In this document: in pieces, positions 3,788-10,555 of the stretch | How positions within the stretch are numbered: the stretch's first letter is position 1 | Layout of the letters: the number at the start of each line of letters is the position of its first letter | Virus record (IMG/VR): IMGVR_UViG_3300040806_001116 | Location: 1-20,285 of that record | Source of the DNA: a virus | Reading direction: 5' to 3' (one strand) | Length of the DNA: 20,285 nt | Made by a program: the position numbers and the translations under genes | Notes under the pieces: model-generated | Seen by the model: the letters and a program-made list of their open reading frames with translations, nothing else | Told to the model about the DNA's origin: nothing | The model's database searches: none

Positions 3788-3861
3788 CTCCCCCACCTGG
3801 ACTCGAACCAGGGACCTACTGATTAACAGTCAGCCGCTCTAACCAACTGAGCTATGGAGGA
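3788..3861 (-). tRNA. tRNA-Asn(GTT)
   Basis: Acceptor TCCTCCA/TGGGGGA, discriminator G, anticodon stem GCTGA/TCAGT with loop CTGTTAA (anticodon GTT), T-loop TTCGAGT. Its 3' end abuts the start of the tmRNA acceptor piece. Confidence 0.95.
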
Positions 3862-3867
3862 ATGTTG

Positions 3868-3939
3868 TAGTCCGTACGGGAATCGAACCCGTGTCTTCAC
3901 CGTGAAAGGGTGATGTCCTGACCCCTAGACGAACGGACC
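3868..3939 (-). tRNA. tRNA-Glu(TTC)
   Basis: Acceptor GGTCCGT/ACGGACT, anticodon stem TCACC/GGTGA with loop CTTTCAC (anticodon TTC), T-loop TTCGATT. It is the first gene downstream of promoter copy P2. Confidence 0.95.
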
Positions 3940-3963
3940 ATTATGTAAAAGAACGTTTTTGTT

Positions 3964-4020
3964 ACAGTGCAAATATAACAAATAAGTTTGACACTAAAAA
4001 ACTTTTTTTGACTTTTTTGC
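3964..4020 (-). promoter_or_regulatory. Phage promoter copy P2 (drives tRNA-Glu to tRNA-Leu array and tmRNA)
   Basis: TATATTTG (3970-3977) with GTGTCAA (3988-3994) 12 nt upstream of TATTTG, preceded by AAAGTTTTTTA and TTGCAAAAAAGT. Transcription would start near 3963, about 24 nt before tRNA-Glu. Confidence 0.78.
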
Positions 4021-4052
4021 AAAAAAAAAGGGCCTCAATTTCTTGAAGCCCT
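4021..4052 (-). terminator. Rho-independent terminator
   Basis: Stem AGGGCCTCAA/TTGAAGCCCT (one mismatch, 4-nt loop) followed on the minus strand by nine T. It ends transcription from the sigma factor side, directly before promoter P2. The 5' arm resembles the terminator at 2141-2174. Confidence 0.8.
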
Positions 4053-4078
4053 CTGGTTAGTTGGTGTCTTATCTGAGT

Positions 4079-4153
4079 TTATCGAATAAGAGGGCTTCCA
4101 AGACTAGGTTCTAGTCTTCTTAAATTCAGCTCTATGTTATTCAATAATTTCAT
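4079..4153 (-). CDS. Possible 24-residue microprotein or small RNA
   Basis: An ATG frame of 24 codons (starts MKLLNNIELN, ends GSPLIR) lies between the GATATATA element at 4162-4192 and the terminator at 4021-4052, mirroring the unit at 2141-2336. No similarity is recognised. It may simply be the 3' untranslated region of the sigma gene or a short RNA. Confidence 0.25.
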   Translation of the reverse strand: MKLLNNIELNLRRLEPSLGSPLIR

Positions 4154-4161
4154 TTGTGATA

Positions 4162-4192
4162 GTATATATCGTTAACTTTTTAAAAGTTTCAA
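4162..4192 (-). promoter_or_regulatory. TTGAAA-N18-TATATA promoter-like element
   Basis: Directly after the sigma factor stop codon the minus strand reads GTTGAAACTTTT and, 18 nt after TTGAAA, TATATA. It is the third copy of the pattern also seen at 2327-2358 and 2970-3000. Spacing suits a -35/-10 promoter; the function is inferred. Confidence 0.4.
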
Positions 4193-4194
4193 CT

Positions 4195-4812
4195 TTATTC
4201 GCCCATCGCTCTTTGGATTAGAACTTTTCCGCGACGCACTCTGTTCTTTACAGTCTGTAGAGATACATTGTATTTCTCTGCAATGTCTTCATACTTCATA
4301 TTGTGGAATAGACGATCTTGCATAATCTCACGGTACATTGGCTTAAGACTGTTAATACACTCAATTGCACTTTCGTAACGATTTTGTAAATACTCATCTT
4401 CTTCGTAGAAGTCTGCTTCAGTCATGCGCTCTTCTGAGTCTAAGAGTAAATTGTCAGCCATGTTTGTTGTATGGTTGCCTTCAGTTACTTCGATCCCATA
4501 ATCTCGCATTGCATCTAGACTGTACTTACGATTACGCTTACGAATATGACTTAGACATTCGTTGAATGCTATCTTGTAAAGCCATGTAGTTACTTGATAC
4601 TCTGGTTTGTACTGATCTATCTTAGTCCAAAGCTTAGTCAGAGTGTTAGCTAAGACATCGTCAGTTGCTTCTGAGTCTTTAATGATGTTAAAGATATAAG
4701 ACTTAAGTCCTGGCTTTACTTTCTTGTAAAGTACATTGTAGTCTTTTTCACTGCGTGAAGCATAAAAGTTCTCTGCTAATTCTCTGTAGCTTAAATCGGA
4801 TGTTTTTGACAT
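4195..4812 (-). CDS. ECF-like RNA polymerase sigma factor
   Basis: A 205-residue protein that should bind RNA polymerase core and redirect it to phage promoters. The region 2 signature spans about residues 15-100, with the core-binding and -10-recognition helices (DDVLANTLTKLWTKIDQY, then TTWLYKIAFNECLSHIRKR). After an acidic linker (about 110-150), region 4 carries a helix-turn-helix (MKYEDIAEKYNVSLQTVKNR, about residues 172-191). Region 1.1 and region 3 are absent, as in ECF (group 4) sigma factors. The ATG is 25 nt downstream of the predicted start from promoter P3, with an A-rich leader and no Shine-Dalgarno sequence. It is monocistronic, ended by the terminator at 4021-4052. The target could be the P1-P4 family, including its own promoter, or the ATATATAA-type elements before tail genes; the sequence does not decide. 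Confidence 0.88.
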   Translation of the reverse strand: MSKTSDLSYRELAENFYASRSEKDYNVLYKKVKPGLKSYIFNIIKDSEATDDVLANTLTKLWTKIDQYKPEYQVTTWLYKIAFNECLSHIRKRNRKYSLDAMRDYGIEVTEGNHTTNMADNLLLDSEERMTEADFYEEDEYLQNRYESAIECINSLKPMYREIMQDRLFHNMKYEDIAEKYNVSLQTVKNRVRRGKVLIQRAMGE

Positions 4813-4837
4813 ATATGTTTTTTGTTTGTGAATAATT

Positions 4838-4900
4838 ACAGTACAAATATAATAAAAAAGATTGACACTAAAAAACTTTTTGGCAATTATTTTGCAAAAA
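4838..4900 (-). promoter_or_regulatory. Phage promoter copy P3 (drives sigma factor gene)
   Basis: TATATTTG (4844-4851), GTGTCAA (4862-4868) at the fixed spacing, AAAGTTTTTTA and TTGCCA upstream, and TTGCAAAA further up. It overlaps the end of the preceding operon, whose stop codon is at 4904-4906. Confidence 0.78.
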
Positions 4901-4903
4901 AGT

Positions 4904-5419
4904 TTAGATGTCTTGAAAGATCTGTAGAGTCTTCTCTAGATCCTGAGGCTTGAAACCCCATAAGTCTGTAGAAACGTTGATGCGCTTCTTCTTTGGGTCA
5001 CTTTTGAACTGCTTCTGCGGGTGACCAATGATTGAGTAGTAACCTTTCTGTTTACCAGGCCAGGCTTCCATTGGCCAGTAGCTTAGATTAGCCTTCATCA
5101 TTTCAAGCGGCATAATTCGGTTAATCACCTTAACACCATCTCTTAGTAGACCTTTTCTAGCCAAGATCATTACAGCATCATCGTATTCTGCTGGCAGTAA
5201 CCAAATGTTACCGTTAAGTCGATCTAAGGCCTCTTGTGCTGTCTTTGGATCCCAGGCAAAGTTACCTAGATGATAGACAAGGTCACCTGGAGAGACGACA
5301 TTATTCCACTCTCTGATTAGAGCGTCTGTCATCTCATCCACGTTCTCAAAAGGTCTCTTGTAAGTTTTAATCGCTGCTGGGCGACCTAGTTGCATATTCG
5401 AAGTTACGAATCTCTTCAT
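4904..5419 (-). CDS. Metallophosphatase-like protein lacking metal ligands (probable pseudoenzyme)
   Basis: A 171-residue protein aligned by eye with the small phage calcineurin-like phosphoesterases. Fold landmarks are kept: RPFENVDEMTDALIREWNNV, then PGDLVYHLGNFAW, LNGNIWLLPAEYD, IIGHPQ and NVSTDLWGFKP. In active members these read SDTHFGH, GD at the second block, GNHD, and GHTH or GHxH. Here SDTH has become SNMQ, the GD aspartate is N, GNHD is PAEYD, and the last histidine is Q. Nearly all metal-binding Asp and His residues are therefore missing. The protein keeps its length and composition, so it is probably a folded non-catalytic protein. It starts at a TAATG overlap with the nuclease-like gene upstream and is the last gene of the operon. 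The family assignment rests on motif order only. Confidence 0.7.
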   Translation of the reverse strand: MKRFVTSNMQLGRPAAIKTYKRPFENVDEMTDALIREWNNVVSPGDLVYHLGNFAWDPKTAQEALDRLNGNIWLLPAEYDDAVMILARKGLLRDGVKVINRIMPLEMMKANLSYWPMEAWPGKQKGYYSIIGHPQKQFKSDPKKKRINVSTDLWGFKPQDLEKTLQIFQDI

Positions 5420-5955
5420 TAAGCTACAATAAATTTAATGTTGTATCTGTTCCAAAGCTCTTCGATAAACTCACTCTCGTTGACGCTATCAACCGAGTTT
5501 TGGATTCTCTTGTCTTCTGTTGTATCGATAAAAAGGTAGATTACAAAGTCATAGTGTGTTGCGTAGATCATTGACTGACCAATACCGCTACGCAGTTCTG
5601 AACCTTTACCACCACGCTTAAACTCGATCGCAATACGCAGGCCGTTCATCTCGAGCACCATGTCGGGTCTGTTTTGAGTACCCATGAAAAGAATGTTGTT
5701 GACTGTAGTCTTAACATTACCTTCCCATTTCAAGGCCTCTTTTACGCGCTCTTTTGCAGTGGTTTTATCTAACTCTTTTGTCTCAACAAGATGTGTTGTC
5801 AAGTTCTCTATCAAATGTGGATAGATGAACTGCTTGATCTTGTCCTCACTCTGTCTGCGATAATCGATTGTTTCGTAGATGTCATCGTGAGTAAGAACTC
5901 CCTGGATTAAATCCAGGAAGTCCAATCTTTTTCTGCTCTTACTCGCTGTCTTCAT
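5419..5955 (-). CDS. PD-(D/E)XK nuclease-like protein
   Basis: A 178-residue protein. The catalytic motif is clear: PDMVLE (about residues 97-102) followed by IAIEFKRG (about 107-114), i.e. PD-x(n)-ExK. A following helix contains the Q of GIGQSMIY (about 124-131) and a core strand (FVIYLFIDT) follows, as in type I restriction HsdR N-terminal and other PD-(D/E)XK domains. The N-terminal ~90 residues are helical and charged. It may cleave host DNA or act in phage DNA processing; the target cannot be told. It is translationally coupled at both ends: its start overlaps the stop of the coiled-coil gene (TAATG at 5955), and its stop overlaps the next start (TAATG at 5419). Confidence 0.72.
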   Translation of the reverse strand: MKTASKSRKRLDFLDLIQGVLTHDDIYETIDYRRQSEDKIKQFIYPHLIENLTTHLVETKELDKTTAKERVKEALKWEGNVKTTVNNILFMGTQNRPDMVLEMNGLRIAIEFKRGGKGSELRSGIGQSMIYATHYDFVIYLFIDTTEDKRIQNSVDSVNESEFIEELWNRYNIKFIVA

Positions 5956-6476
5956 TACACTCTATTTTCTAGAGTCGTCTTTTCTAACTCTGGTTCTACT
6001 TCTTCAACGTTTTCAAGCTCAGCGATCTCTCTTTCGGTTGCATCTAGTTCTGCGTGCATCTCTGAGATCTCCTTGTTCATATCACCAAGTACTGACATTG
6101 CATTGGTTACTGTTTCACCAACGTTGGTTAACATTGTGATAAAACGACGTGCTGATTCAACACCAGTGCCTTCTACGTTAAGAAGAGCTTGGTAAAGTCC
6201 GTTAAGCTCATGAGCTTTTAGTTTAATTACTGTAGCCTCTTCTTCAGAGCTGGTTAACTCTTTGTTCTGCTTCTTTAACTGATCGTAAAGAGCTACAACA
6301 ACCGCAGCGTTTTGAGTCTTCCAGGTGAAGCCTTTGTTTAAGTGCTCCATGATTGTTTTAATCTGCTTACGATCGTCTAGTTCTATTTCAAACAGCTTTT
6401 CAGCAGATTCGGTTTGTAATTCGTCTAATTTTTCAATTAGCTCTGTTCTTTTTGTCTTGAGTGTTTCTAATGACAT
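5955..6476 (-). CDS. Coiled-coil protein of unknown function
   Basis: A 173-residue acidic protein. Two long heptad-rich segments (about residues 1-35 and 125-170, with MSLETLKTKRTELIEKLDEL at the start and ATEREIAELENVEEVEPELE near the end) flank a more mixed middle. No catalytic motif, signal peptide or membrane segment is visible. It starts with an ATG after an A-rich leader (TTAATAAAC) without Shine-Dalgarno sequence and is coupled by TAATG to the nuclease-like gene downstream, suggesting a partner or accessory subunit. I do not recognise the family. Confidence 0.75.
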   Translation of the reverse strand: MSLETLKTKRTELIEKLDELQTESAEKLFEIELDDRKQIKTIMEHLNKGFTWKTQNAAVVVALYDQLKKQNKELTSSEEEATVIKLKAHELNGLYQALLNVEGTGVESARRFITMLTNVGETVTNAMSVLGDMNKEISEMHAELDATEREIAELENVEEVEPELEKTTLENRV

Positions 6477-6501
6477 GTTTATTAAAATTTAAGATTCTTG
6501 A

Positions 6502-6513
6502 TTTTATATATTC
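6502..6513 (-). promoter_or_regulatory. ATATATAAAAT element (possible late or middle promoter)
   Basis: The minus strand reads ATATATAAAAT just after the stop codon of the guanylate-kinase-like gene and about 25-35 nt before the coiled-coil gene. Similar strings stand at 18985-18995 (before the tail tube gene) and 12729-12738 (before the KTSC gene). The promoter role is inferred. Confidence 0.35.
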
Positions 6514-6987
6514 TTAAAAATCTGGGTTAGTAATGCGGATTTCAAAGTCGTCGAAGCCTTTAAACTGTTCGTCGTCTGCTAGTAAACGTCGTGCAACCGA
6601 ATCGTTTGGATCTTCTCTCATGTTAAGTCTTTCAACTCTAGTCTTACGGTCAATCTCTAGATAGATGACTACACATTGTTTACGATATTCTTGTGGTAAA
6701 ATGTCTAGGCCATCTTTACTCATAATCATAACTTCTGCTTGAGCAAAGTCTTCTTTAGTCTGACCATAGTACCAGCCGTTAAAGTGCATGTATTCTACAA
6801 ACTGATCTTCTTCGATCATCTGTTTAAAGGTGGCTTCGTCTGTAAAGTGATAATCAACACCATCTGTTTCAGATGGTCGAGGTGGCCTTGTAGTATGACT
6901 AACACCGATCTTAAAACCCTTCTTCTTTAATCGAGTCTTAAGATAGTCTTTACCAGATGCTGCTTTGCCTACGAGTACTAATTTCAT
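6514..6987 (-). CDS. Guanylate-kinase-like (d)NMP kinase
   Basis: A 157-residue enzyme expected to phosphorylate GMP or dGMP (or another dNMP) with ATP, supporting phage nucleotide pools. The P-loop is GKAASGKD (residues 7-14), with Asp where most guanylate kinases have Ser/Thr. The nucleotide-binding block SHTTRPPRPSETDGVDYHF (about 30-48) is the guanylate kinase signature, and GWYYGQTKEDF (about 71-81) matches the second GMP-contact region. IYLEID is the next core strand, and the RLNMREDPNDSVARRL segment resembles the lid. It is shorter than the usual 180-210 residues at the C-terminus. Start ATG follows an A-rich leader. It sits between the DNA glycosylase and the coiled-coil gene in the same operon. 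A role as a phage dNMP kinase, as in T4-like phages, is an alternative. Confidence 0.85.
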   Translation of the reverse strand: MKLVLVGKAASGKDYLKTRLKKKGFKIGVSHTTRPPRPSETDGVDYHFTDEATFKQMIEEDQFVEYMHFNGWYYGQTKEDFAQAEVMIMSKDGLDILPQEYRKQCVVIYLEIDRKTRVERLNMREDPNDSVARRLLADDEQFKGFDDFEIRITNPDF

Positions 6988-7018
6988 ATTTGTATTATAC
7001 GTTTAAGTTTAAAATTGT

Positions 7019-7864
7019 TTACGTTCTTTCATAAGCTTTTGGGTTCGGTAGGCCAGAATAATGGTCCCATTCTGAATCTAGATCTAACTTATCCCAATGT
7101 GGGTCGTACCAAAAACGACGCCCAGTAGAGTCTATACGTTGACTCATCTCTTTGTTTCCATAACAGAGCATAAATTTACCAACTTGGCTCTCTTTGCCGA
7201 ATGGATTATCCCAGTCTTTGATTGCGCCACCGCCTCTTTGGTAGGCCAACATTGGAATATCTCGACACAGTTCTAAGATCTTCGGGTATCTTGCCAGCTG
7301 GTCTCGAGCTGGCAGGAAAGGATTAACTTCAGCACGGTAGATGATCTCGGCTCTCAGATAGTTGCCAATGCCATTAAAGTACTTTTGGTCCATTAAGACT
7401 TCAAAGAGTGGCTTAGCAAATTTAGCCTTAGTCAGATTAGTCAACACGTTCAAGAAGAACTCTTTGTAGTCAGTCGTTGGATCCGGGCCACGTTTATCTG
7501 ACCAGCTCTCACCTGCCTTCCAGTTACCGAAACGACGCACGTCCACAAAGGACAATACAGAGCCATCTGTGGCAAGGAAGCGTAGATGTGCATGTTTATC
7601 TACATCTTGTGTTTGAGTTAGCCTGAAGTGGCCTGACATACCCATACCCATTCGTATCGGATAGACTCTATCTGAATTAAGGTCTTTAAGCTCTAGCAAG
7701 AGCTCTTTACCGCGGCTCTGTGCCTGAATTTCAAACTGATCGAAAGGCGCAGAGACTTCTGCACCTTTATGGATCGGATTCTTTTCTATCCCGCCAAAGA
7801 CTCTGCCTTGTGTTGACTGATTGACGTAGTCTGCTGTCAGTTTAAGTTCTGCTAGTTCAGGCAT
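7019..7864 (-). CDS. Fpg/Nei family DNA glycosylase, zincless finger
   Basis: A 281-residue base-excision repair enzyme that would remove oxidised bases and nick the abasic site. The start is fixed by MPELAE: Pro2 is the catalytic nucleophile and Glu3/Glu6 are conserved. The lysine of RGKELLLEL (about residues 51-59) matches the catalytic beta-turn Lys of Fpg. The H2TH domain is clear (MDQKYFNGIGNYLRAEIIYR, about 159-178, then AEVNPF). The C-terminal finger keeps STGRRFWYDP with its DNA-contacting Arg, but the four zinc cysteines are gone; only one Cys (MLCYGN) is near. This is the zincless finger type known from NEIL1 and some viral Nei proteins. Its first 13 bases overlap the end of the upstream gene. 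Substrate preference cannot be read from the sequence. Confidence 0.88.
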   Translation of the reverse strand: MPELAELKLTADYVNQSTQGRVFGGIEKNPIHKGAEVSAPFDQFEIQAQSRGKELLLELKDLNSDRVYPIRMGMGMSGHFRLTQTQDVDKHAHLRFLATDGSVLSFVDVRRFGNWKAGESWSDKRGPDPTTDYKEFFLNVLTNLTKAKFAKPLFEVLMDQKYFNGIGNYLRAEIIYRAEVNPFLPARDQLARYPKILELCRDIPMLAYQRGGGAIKDWDNPFGKESQVGKFMLCYGNKEMSQRIDSTGRRFWYDPHWDKLDLDSEWDHYSGLPNPKAYERT

Positions 7865-8190
7865 AGGTTCTTATTTACCATGTTCTCAATTAGGTCTTCA
7901 AAGTCACCAGAGTAAACTTTAGCACCAACGTGCCAGTGGTCATACTCGGTTAAAGTGTGGTCTTGGTTGTAGGTCTTCCAGTCGTAGATGGTATAGATGT
8001 TACCGTTCCACTTAAGGACCCATTCGTATTGAACCTTACCGTCGCCAGAATCTTCTGGTTTAAAGGTTGGTTCTCCTAAGACTTTGTAAAGGTCAGTAAA
8101 TTTAATACCTCTCTTTAGATAGCCTTTAAGTGAAGTCCCGGTAGCTTCGTACCGGGCTTCATCTGCTGTTAATTTGATTAGTGCTTCCAT
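7852..8190 (-). CDS. Conserved-looking protein of unknown function
   Basis: A 112-residue soluble protein. Aromatic, tightly spaced strands in the middle (VQYEWVLKWNGNIYTIYDWK, about residues 53-72) and a WHVGAKVYSGDFEDLIENMV segment near the C-terminus suggest a small beta-sheet domain with a C-terminal helix. I do not recognise the family. The start is coupled to the upstream gene through a TAATG overlap at 8190, and its 3' end overlaps the glycosylase start by 13 bases. No signal peptide, membrane segment or metal-binding cluster is visible. Confidence 0.75.
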   Translation of the reverse strand: MEALIKLTADEARYEATGTSLKGYLKRGIKFTDLYKVLGEPTFKPEDSGDGKVQYEWVLKWNGNIYTIYDWKTYNQDHTLTEYDHWHVGAKVYSGDFEDLIENMVNKNLCLN

Positions 8191-8576
8191 TATGCGTACA
8201 TGTTTACTAGGTCAACTGGAAGTTTGTATGTCTTACCGTCAGAGCATTTAGCCAAGATTGGGTACTTTTTGCTACGTGGTTTAAGACCCACGATAGTAAA
8301 TGTTTTACCGCTGCGTTGGAACTCTTGTCCAAGGTCCATGTTAATCCCAAGGATTGTCTTGTAGCGATTAAAATCAGTAGCCTCTTTTGACATTGTGATG
8401 CCACCTTCAGCAACTGTAGCTACTTGAACTTTAGTGCTAAAATTATCGCCAGTAAAGCGAGTATTACCAAGTTTAACTTCTAGTCCGTATTTTTCAGCCA
8501 CTTGCTTAAGAGCTGCTTCAAGTTCAGAGTTGATTTGACGGATGTTTTGACGGTTGAATGATGTTACTTTTTTCAT
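8190..8576 (-). CDS. Unknown protein, first gene of the operon
   Basis: A 128-residue protein with a helical N-terminus (about residues 8-33, SFNRQNIRQINSELEAAL) followed by a beta-rich C-terminal half (GKTFTIVGLKPRSKKYPILA, then GKTYKLPVDLV) reminiscent of a small SH3-like barrel. The family is not recognised. It is the first gene after promoter P4: the ATG lies about 31 nt from the predicted transcription start in an A-rich leader (AAACAAAAACAAAA) with no Shine-Dalgarno sequence. It is coupled by TAATG to the next gene. Confidence 0.75.
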   Translation of the reverse strand: MKKVTSFNRQNIRQINSELEAALKQVAEKYGLEVKLGNTRFTGDNFSTKVQVATVAEGGITMSKEATDFNRYKTILGINMDLGQEFQRSGKTFTIVGLKPRSKKYPILAKCSDGKTYKLPVDLVNMYA

Positions 8577-8607
8577 TTTTGTTTTTGTTTATGTTTAACT
8601 TTCAATT

Positions 8608-8669
8608 ACAGTATAAATATAAACAAAAAGATTGACATAAAAAAATCCTGTGGCAACTTTTTTGCACAA
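8608..8669 (-). promoter_or_regulatory. Phage promoter copy P4 (drives operon 8576 to 4904)
   Basis: Fourth copy of the element: TATATTTA (8614-8621) in place of TATATTTG, ATGTCAA (8632-8638) at the same 12-nt spacing, GTTGCCA and TTTGTGCAAAAAA upstream. It is the most diverged copy, with substitutions in both boxes. Confidence 0.7.
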
Positions 8670-8681
8670 AGTTATTAACAA

Positions 8682-9863
8682 TTACTGTTTTGTAACTGTC
8701 ATGTGTCTAAAGAAGTACCACCAGCCATAGCCAAACATCTTACCCTTGATAGTATCAAGTACTTTCTGGTGATCTGCATTGAAATGGTTGCTAGCATCTT
8801 CCATATTGTCAAATTCACCTTCAGCATGGTTGTATATTGTAACTCGATCAAATGTGCTCAGGTTTGCCAAAAGTCGTTCTCTGCTACTTTCTGCTAACTC
8901 TTTCCAGGGCACAATTATATTTGGACAGCTATAATCATTGAAGAGAATAGTCTTGTCGTGGTAAATTGTCTTAATCAGCACTTGGTCTGCATCAGATACG
9001 TCTGCAATAAGGCTTACTCGATCCACAGAGTCTAAAAACTTACAAGCTGAAATGGCTGAAGTGTAGTTGTACAAGTGGTCATAAACTGGAATATGTCCAG
9101 TTGGTTCCATGTTAGTATACTTGTCAATATAGTAACTTGCGTTTGTGTTAAAATCAGCATATTCTTCAGCTGACATCCGGCCTGAATCTGAACCATCTCT
9201 GCGTACATAAGTATACATCCTTCTTGGTATATGTAGATGCTTACCTCGAGTTAGACTGTAAAAAGTAACCAGAGTATCTGTTGATGTTCTAGTATTCTTG
9301 GTCATACGCATGCCGCTTTCCGTAGGTCTACGCATACATCTAGCATGACCAAACATATTATATGATGATCTGTTTTTCCAGTGTTGGTTGACATTAGTCG
9401 TGGAACGATAGTTAAACTCGGCGACATAGTCTTCAGGTGGCTTAACGAAGAAGTACTGTTCTAAATTGCCATCCACGTCAGTTCGAATAAAGTCGCTGAA
9501 GATACTCATGGCTTCCGGGTACATTTCGAAGTGATTATGGTAAGTCTGTAGAATATTTGGGTCAATCAGGTCATCTGAGTCTAGATCAAAATAGTAATCA
9601 TAGTCTAGGTGTTGAAAGAAGTTCTGATAGAGATAGAGTTCTCGCTTCTCCTTCACATCATAGTACATAATTCTCGGGTCATTGGCCTTTAAGATCTCAT
9701 TCTTAAGCCAGGTTCTGTATTCTGGATCTGCACTAAAGTCATCGCCAATGATTAAAACCCAGTTCTGATATGTTTGACTAAGCACGTTCTTAAACGTAAG
9801 TTCAAGGTGTTCTTGTGGGTTATTGTAGAACGATGTTACTAGTAGAAACTTTTTATCTTGCAT
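8682..9863 (-). CDS. Family 2-type (GT-A) glycosyltransferase
   Basis: A 393-residue protein with an N-terminal GT2 domain (about residues 1-220): FLLVTSFYNN, LSQTYQNWVLIIGDDFSADP and the metal/nucleotide-binding DxD region DLDSDDLIDP (about residues 93-102) are typical of processive-type GT2 enzymes. The C-terminal ~170 residues look soluble and are not assigned. No membrane segment is seen, so it should act in the cytoplasm on a nucleotide sugar. Its 5' end overlaps the upstream glycosyltransferase gene by 11 bases. It is the last of three glycosyltransferase genes; the acceptor (virion protein, modified base or surface glycan) is unknown. Confidence 0.85.
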   Translation of the reverse strand: MQDKKFLLVTSFYNNPQEHLELTFKNVLSQTYQNWVLIIGDDFSADPEYRTWLKNEILKANDPRIMYYDVKEKRELYLYQNFFQHLDYDYYFDLDSDDLIDPNILQTYHNHFEMYPEAMSIFSDFIRTDVDGNLEQYFFVKPPEDYVAEFNYRSTTNVNQHWKNRSSYNMFGHARCMRRPTESGMRMTKNTRTSTDTLVTFYSLTRGKHLHIPRRMYTYVRRDGSDSGRMSAEEYADFNTNASYYIDKYTNMEPTGHIPVYDHLYNYTSAISACKFLDSVDRVSLIADVSDADQVLIKTIYHDKTILFNDYSCPNIIVPWKELAESSRERLLANLSTFDRVTIYNHAEGEFDNMEDASNHFNADHQKVLDTIKGKMFGYGWWYFFRHMTVTKQ

Positions 9864-10554
9864 TGCTCTGGTCTAACATTTTTTGTATGCGTTCAAGTTT
9901 AGTATGTGTATTTCCACCTGCATGGTATACATAATCGATCTTTCCATCCTCCCAGATTCGGTGATATGCGTAAGGAAGTACTTTAATCTTATCTAGTATA
10001 ATTGGATTTTCCAAGTCTTCTTTCTCTTTATTAAGAACATTGGAGCCACCTGCTAATTCAAAAAAAGGCACAAGTATCTCATCTAATCTTGTTTGTTCGT
10101 GGAAATAGGCAGTCTTCCACGGTCCTGGTTCCTGATGCATATGCTGAAGCATAGAAGAACTCCATACGCTATTACGCCAAACCATGAAACCTGTAGTAGT
10201 GTGAGTCCATACTTTATTGCTATTCCTATCATCTTCCATTTTAGGAATTACTAAATCAACTTCACCCTCTACTAAATCCTCAATTTTAATATCTTGATTG
10301 TAAAAAATAGCGTCCGCGTCGATCCATACTATGTAATCAAAATCTTCTAAGTATTTTCTTAGTATACTAATTTTAATCCATGTTGGATGCCAACCATCTT
10401 CTTCAGATGTAACTATTTCTTTAATGTAGGTATATCCATGTTTGTTTGCATATGCAATATGGTTTATAGATGCTAGATCTCCATAATCACATTTACCATA
10501 GTTATCCCATTTAATCTTATCTGTGTAAGCAGTAATGATAGCTATTCTCTTCAT
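9853..10554 (-). CDS. GT-A glycosyltransferase, GT34/nucleotide-diphosphosugar transferase-like
   Basis: A 233-residue protein. RIAIITAYTD starts the Rossmann-like fold, and the DxD motif lies in YIVWIDADAIFYN (about residues 74-86), as in GT34 (galactosyl/xylosyl) and related GT-A enzymes. TTTGFMVWRNS, then HEQTRLDEIL and a C-terminal YAYHRIW-YVYHAGG segment agree with that fold (acceptor and metal-binding His at the end). No signal peptide or membrane helix. Its start lies just after the stop of the fused gene upstream (TAA then TATG), so the genes are probably co-translated. It is more AT-rich than the operon at 4904-8576. Donor and acceptor are unknown. Confidence 0.8.
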   Translation of the reverse strand: MKRIAIITAYTDKIKWDNYGKCDYGDLASINHIAYANKHGYTYIKEIVTSEEDGWHPTWIKISILRKYLEDFDYIVWIDADAIFYNQDIKIEDLVEGEVDLVIPKMEDDRNSNKVWTHTTTGFMVWRNSVWSSSMLQHMHQEPGPWKTAYFHEQTRLDEILVPFFELAGGSNVLNKEKEDLENPIILDKIKVLPYAYHRIWEDGKIDYVYHAGGNTHTKLERIQKMLDQSNAR

Positions 10555-10555
10555 A

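Noticed and set aside
3722-3794. Ordinary 73-nt tRNA using CTCCCCC (3788-3794) as its 5' acceptor strand
   Set aside because: Those bases belong to the 3' end of tRNA-Asn, the pairing has a mismatch, no anticodon arm forms, and the T-arm context is that of tmRNA.
1-3940. CRISPR-like array suggested by recurring TTCGAAC-type strings
   Set aside because: The recurring strings are T-loops of tRNA genes; spacing and flanks are those of cloverleaves.
8207-8413. 68-codon minus-strand frame inside the 128-residue unknown gene
   Set aside because: Out-of-frame overlap with a gene that has a promoter, a start and translational coupling; no independent support.
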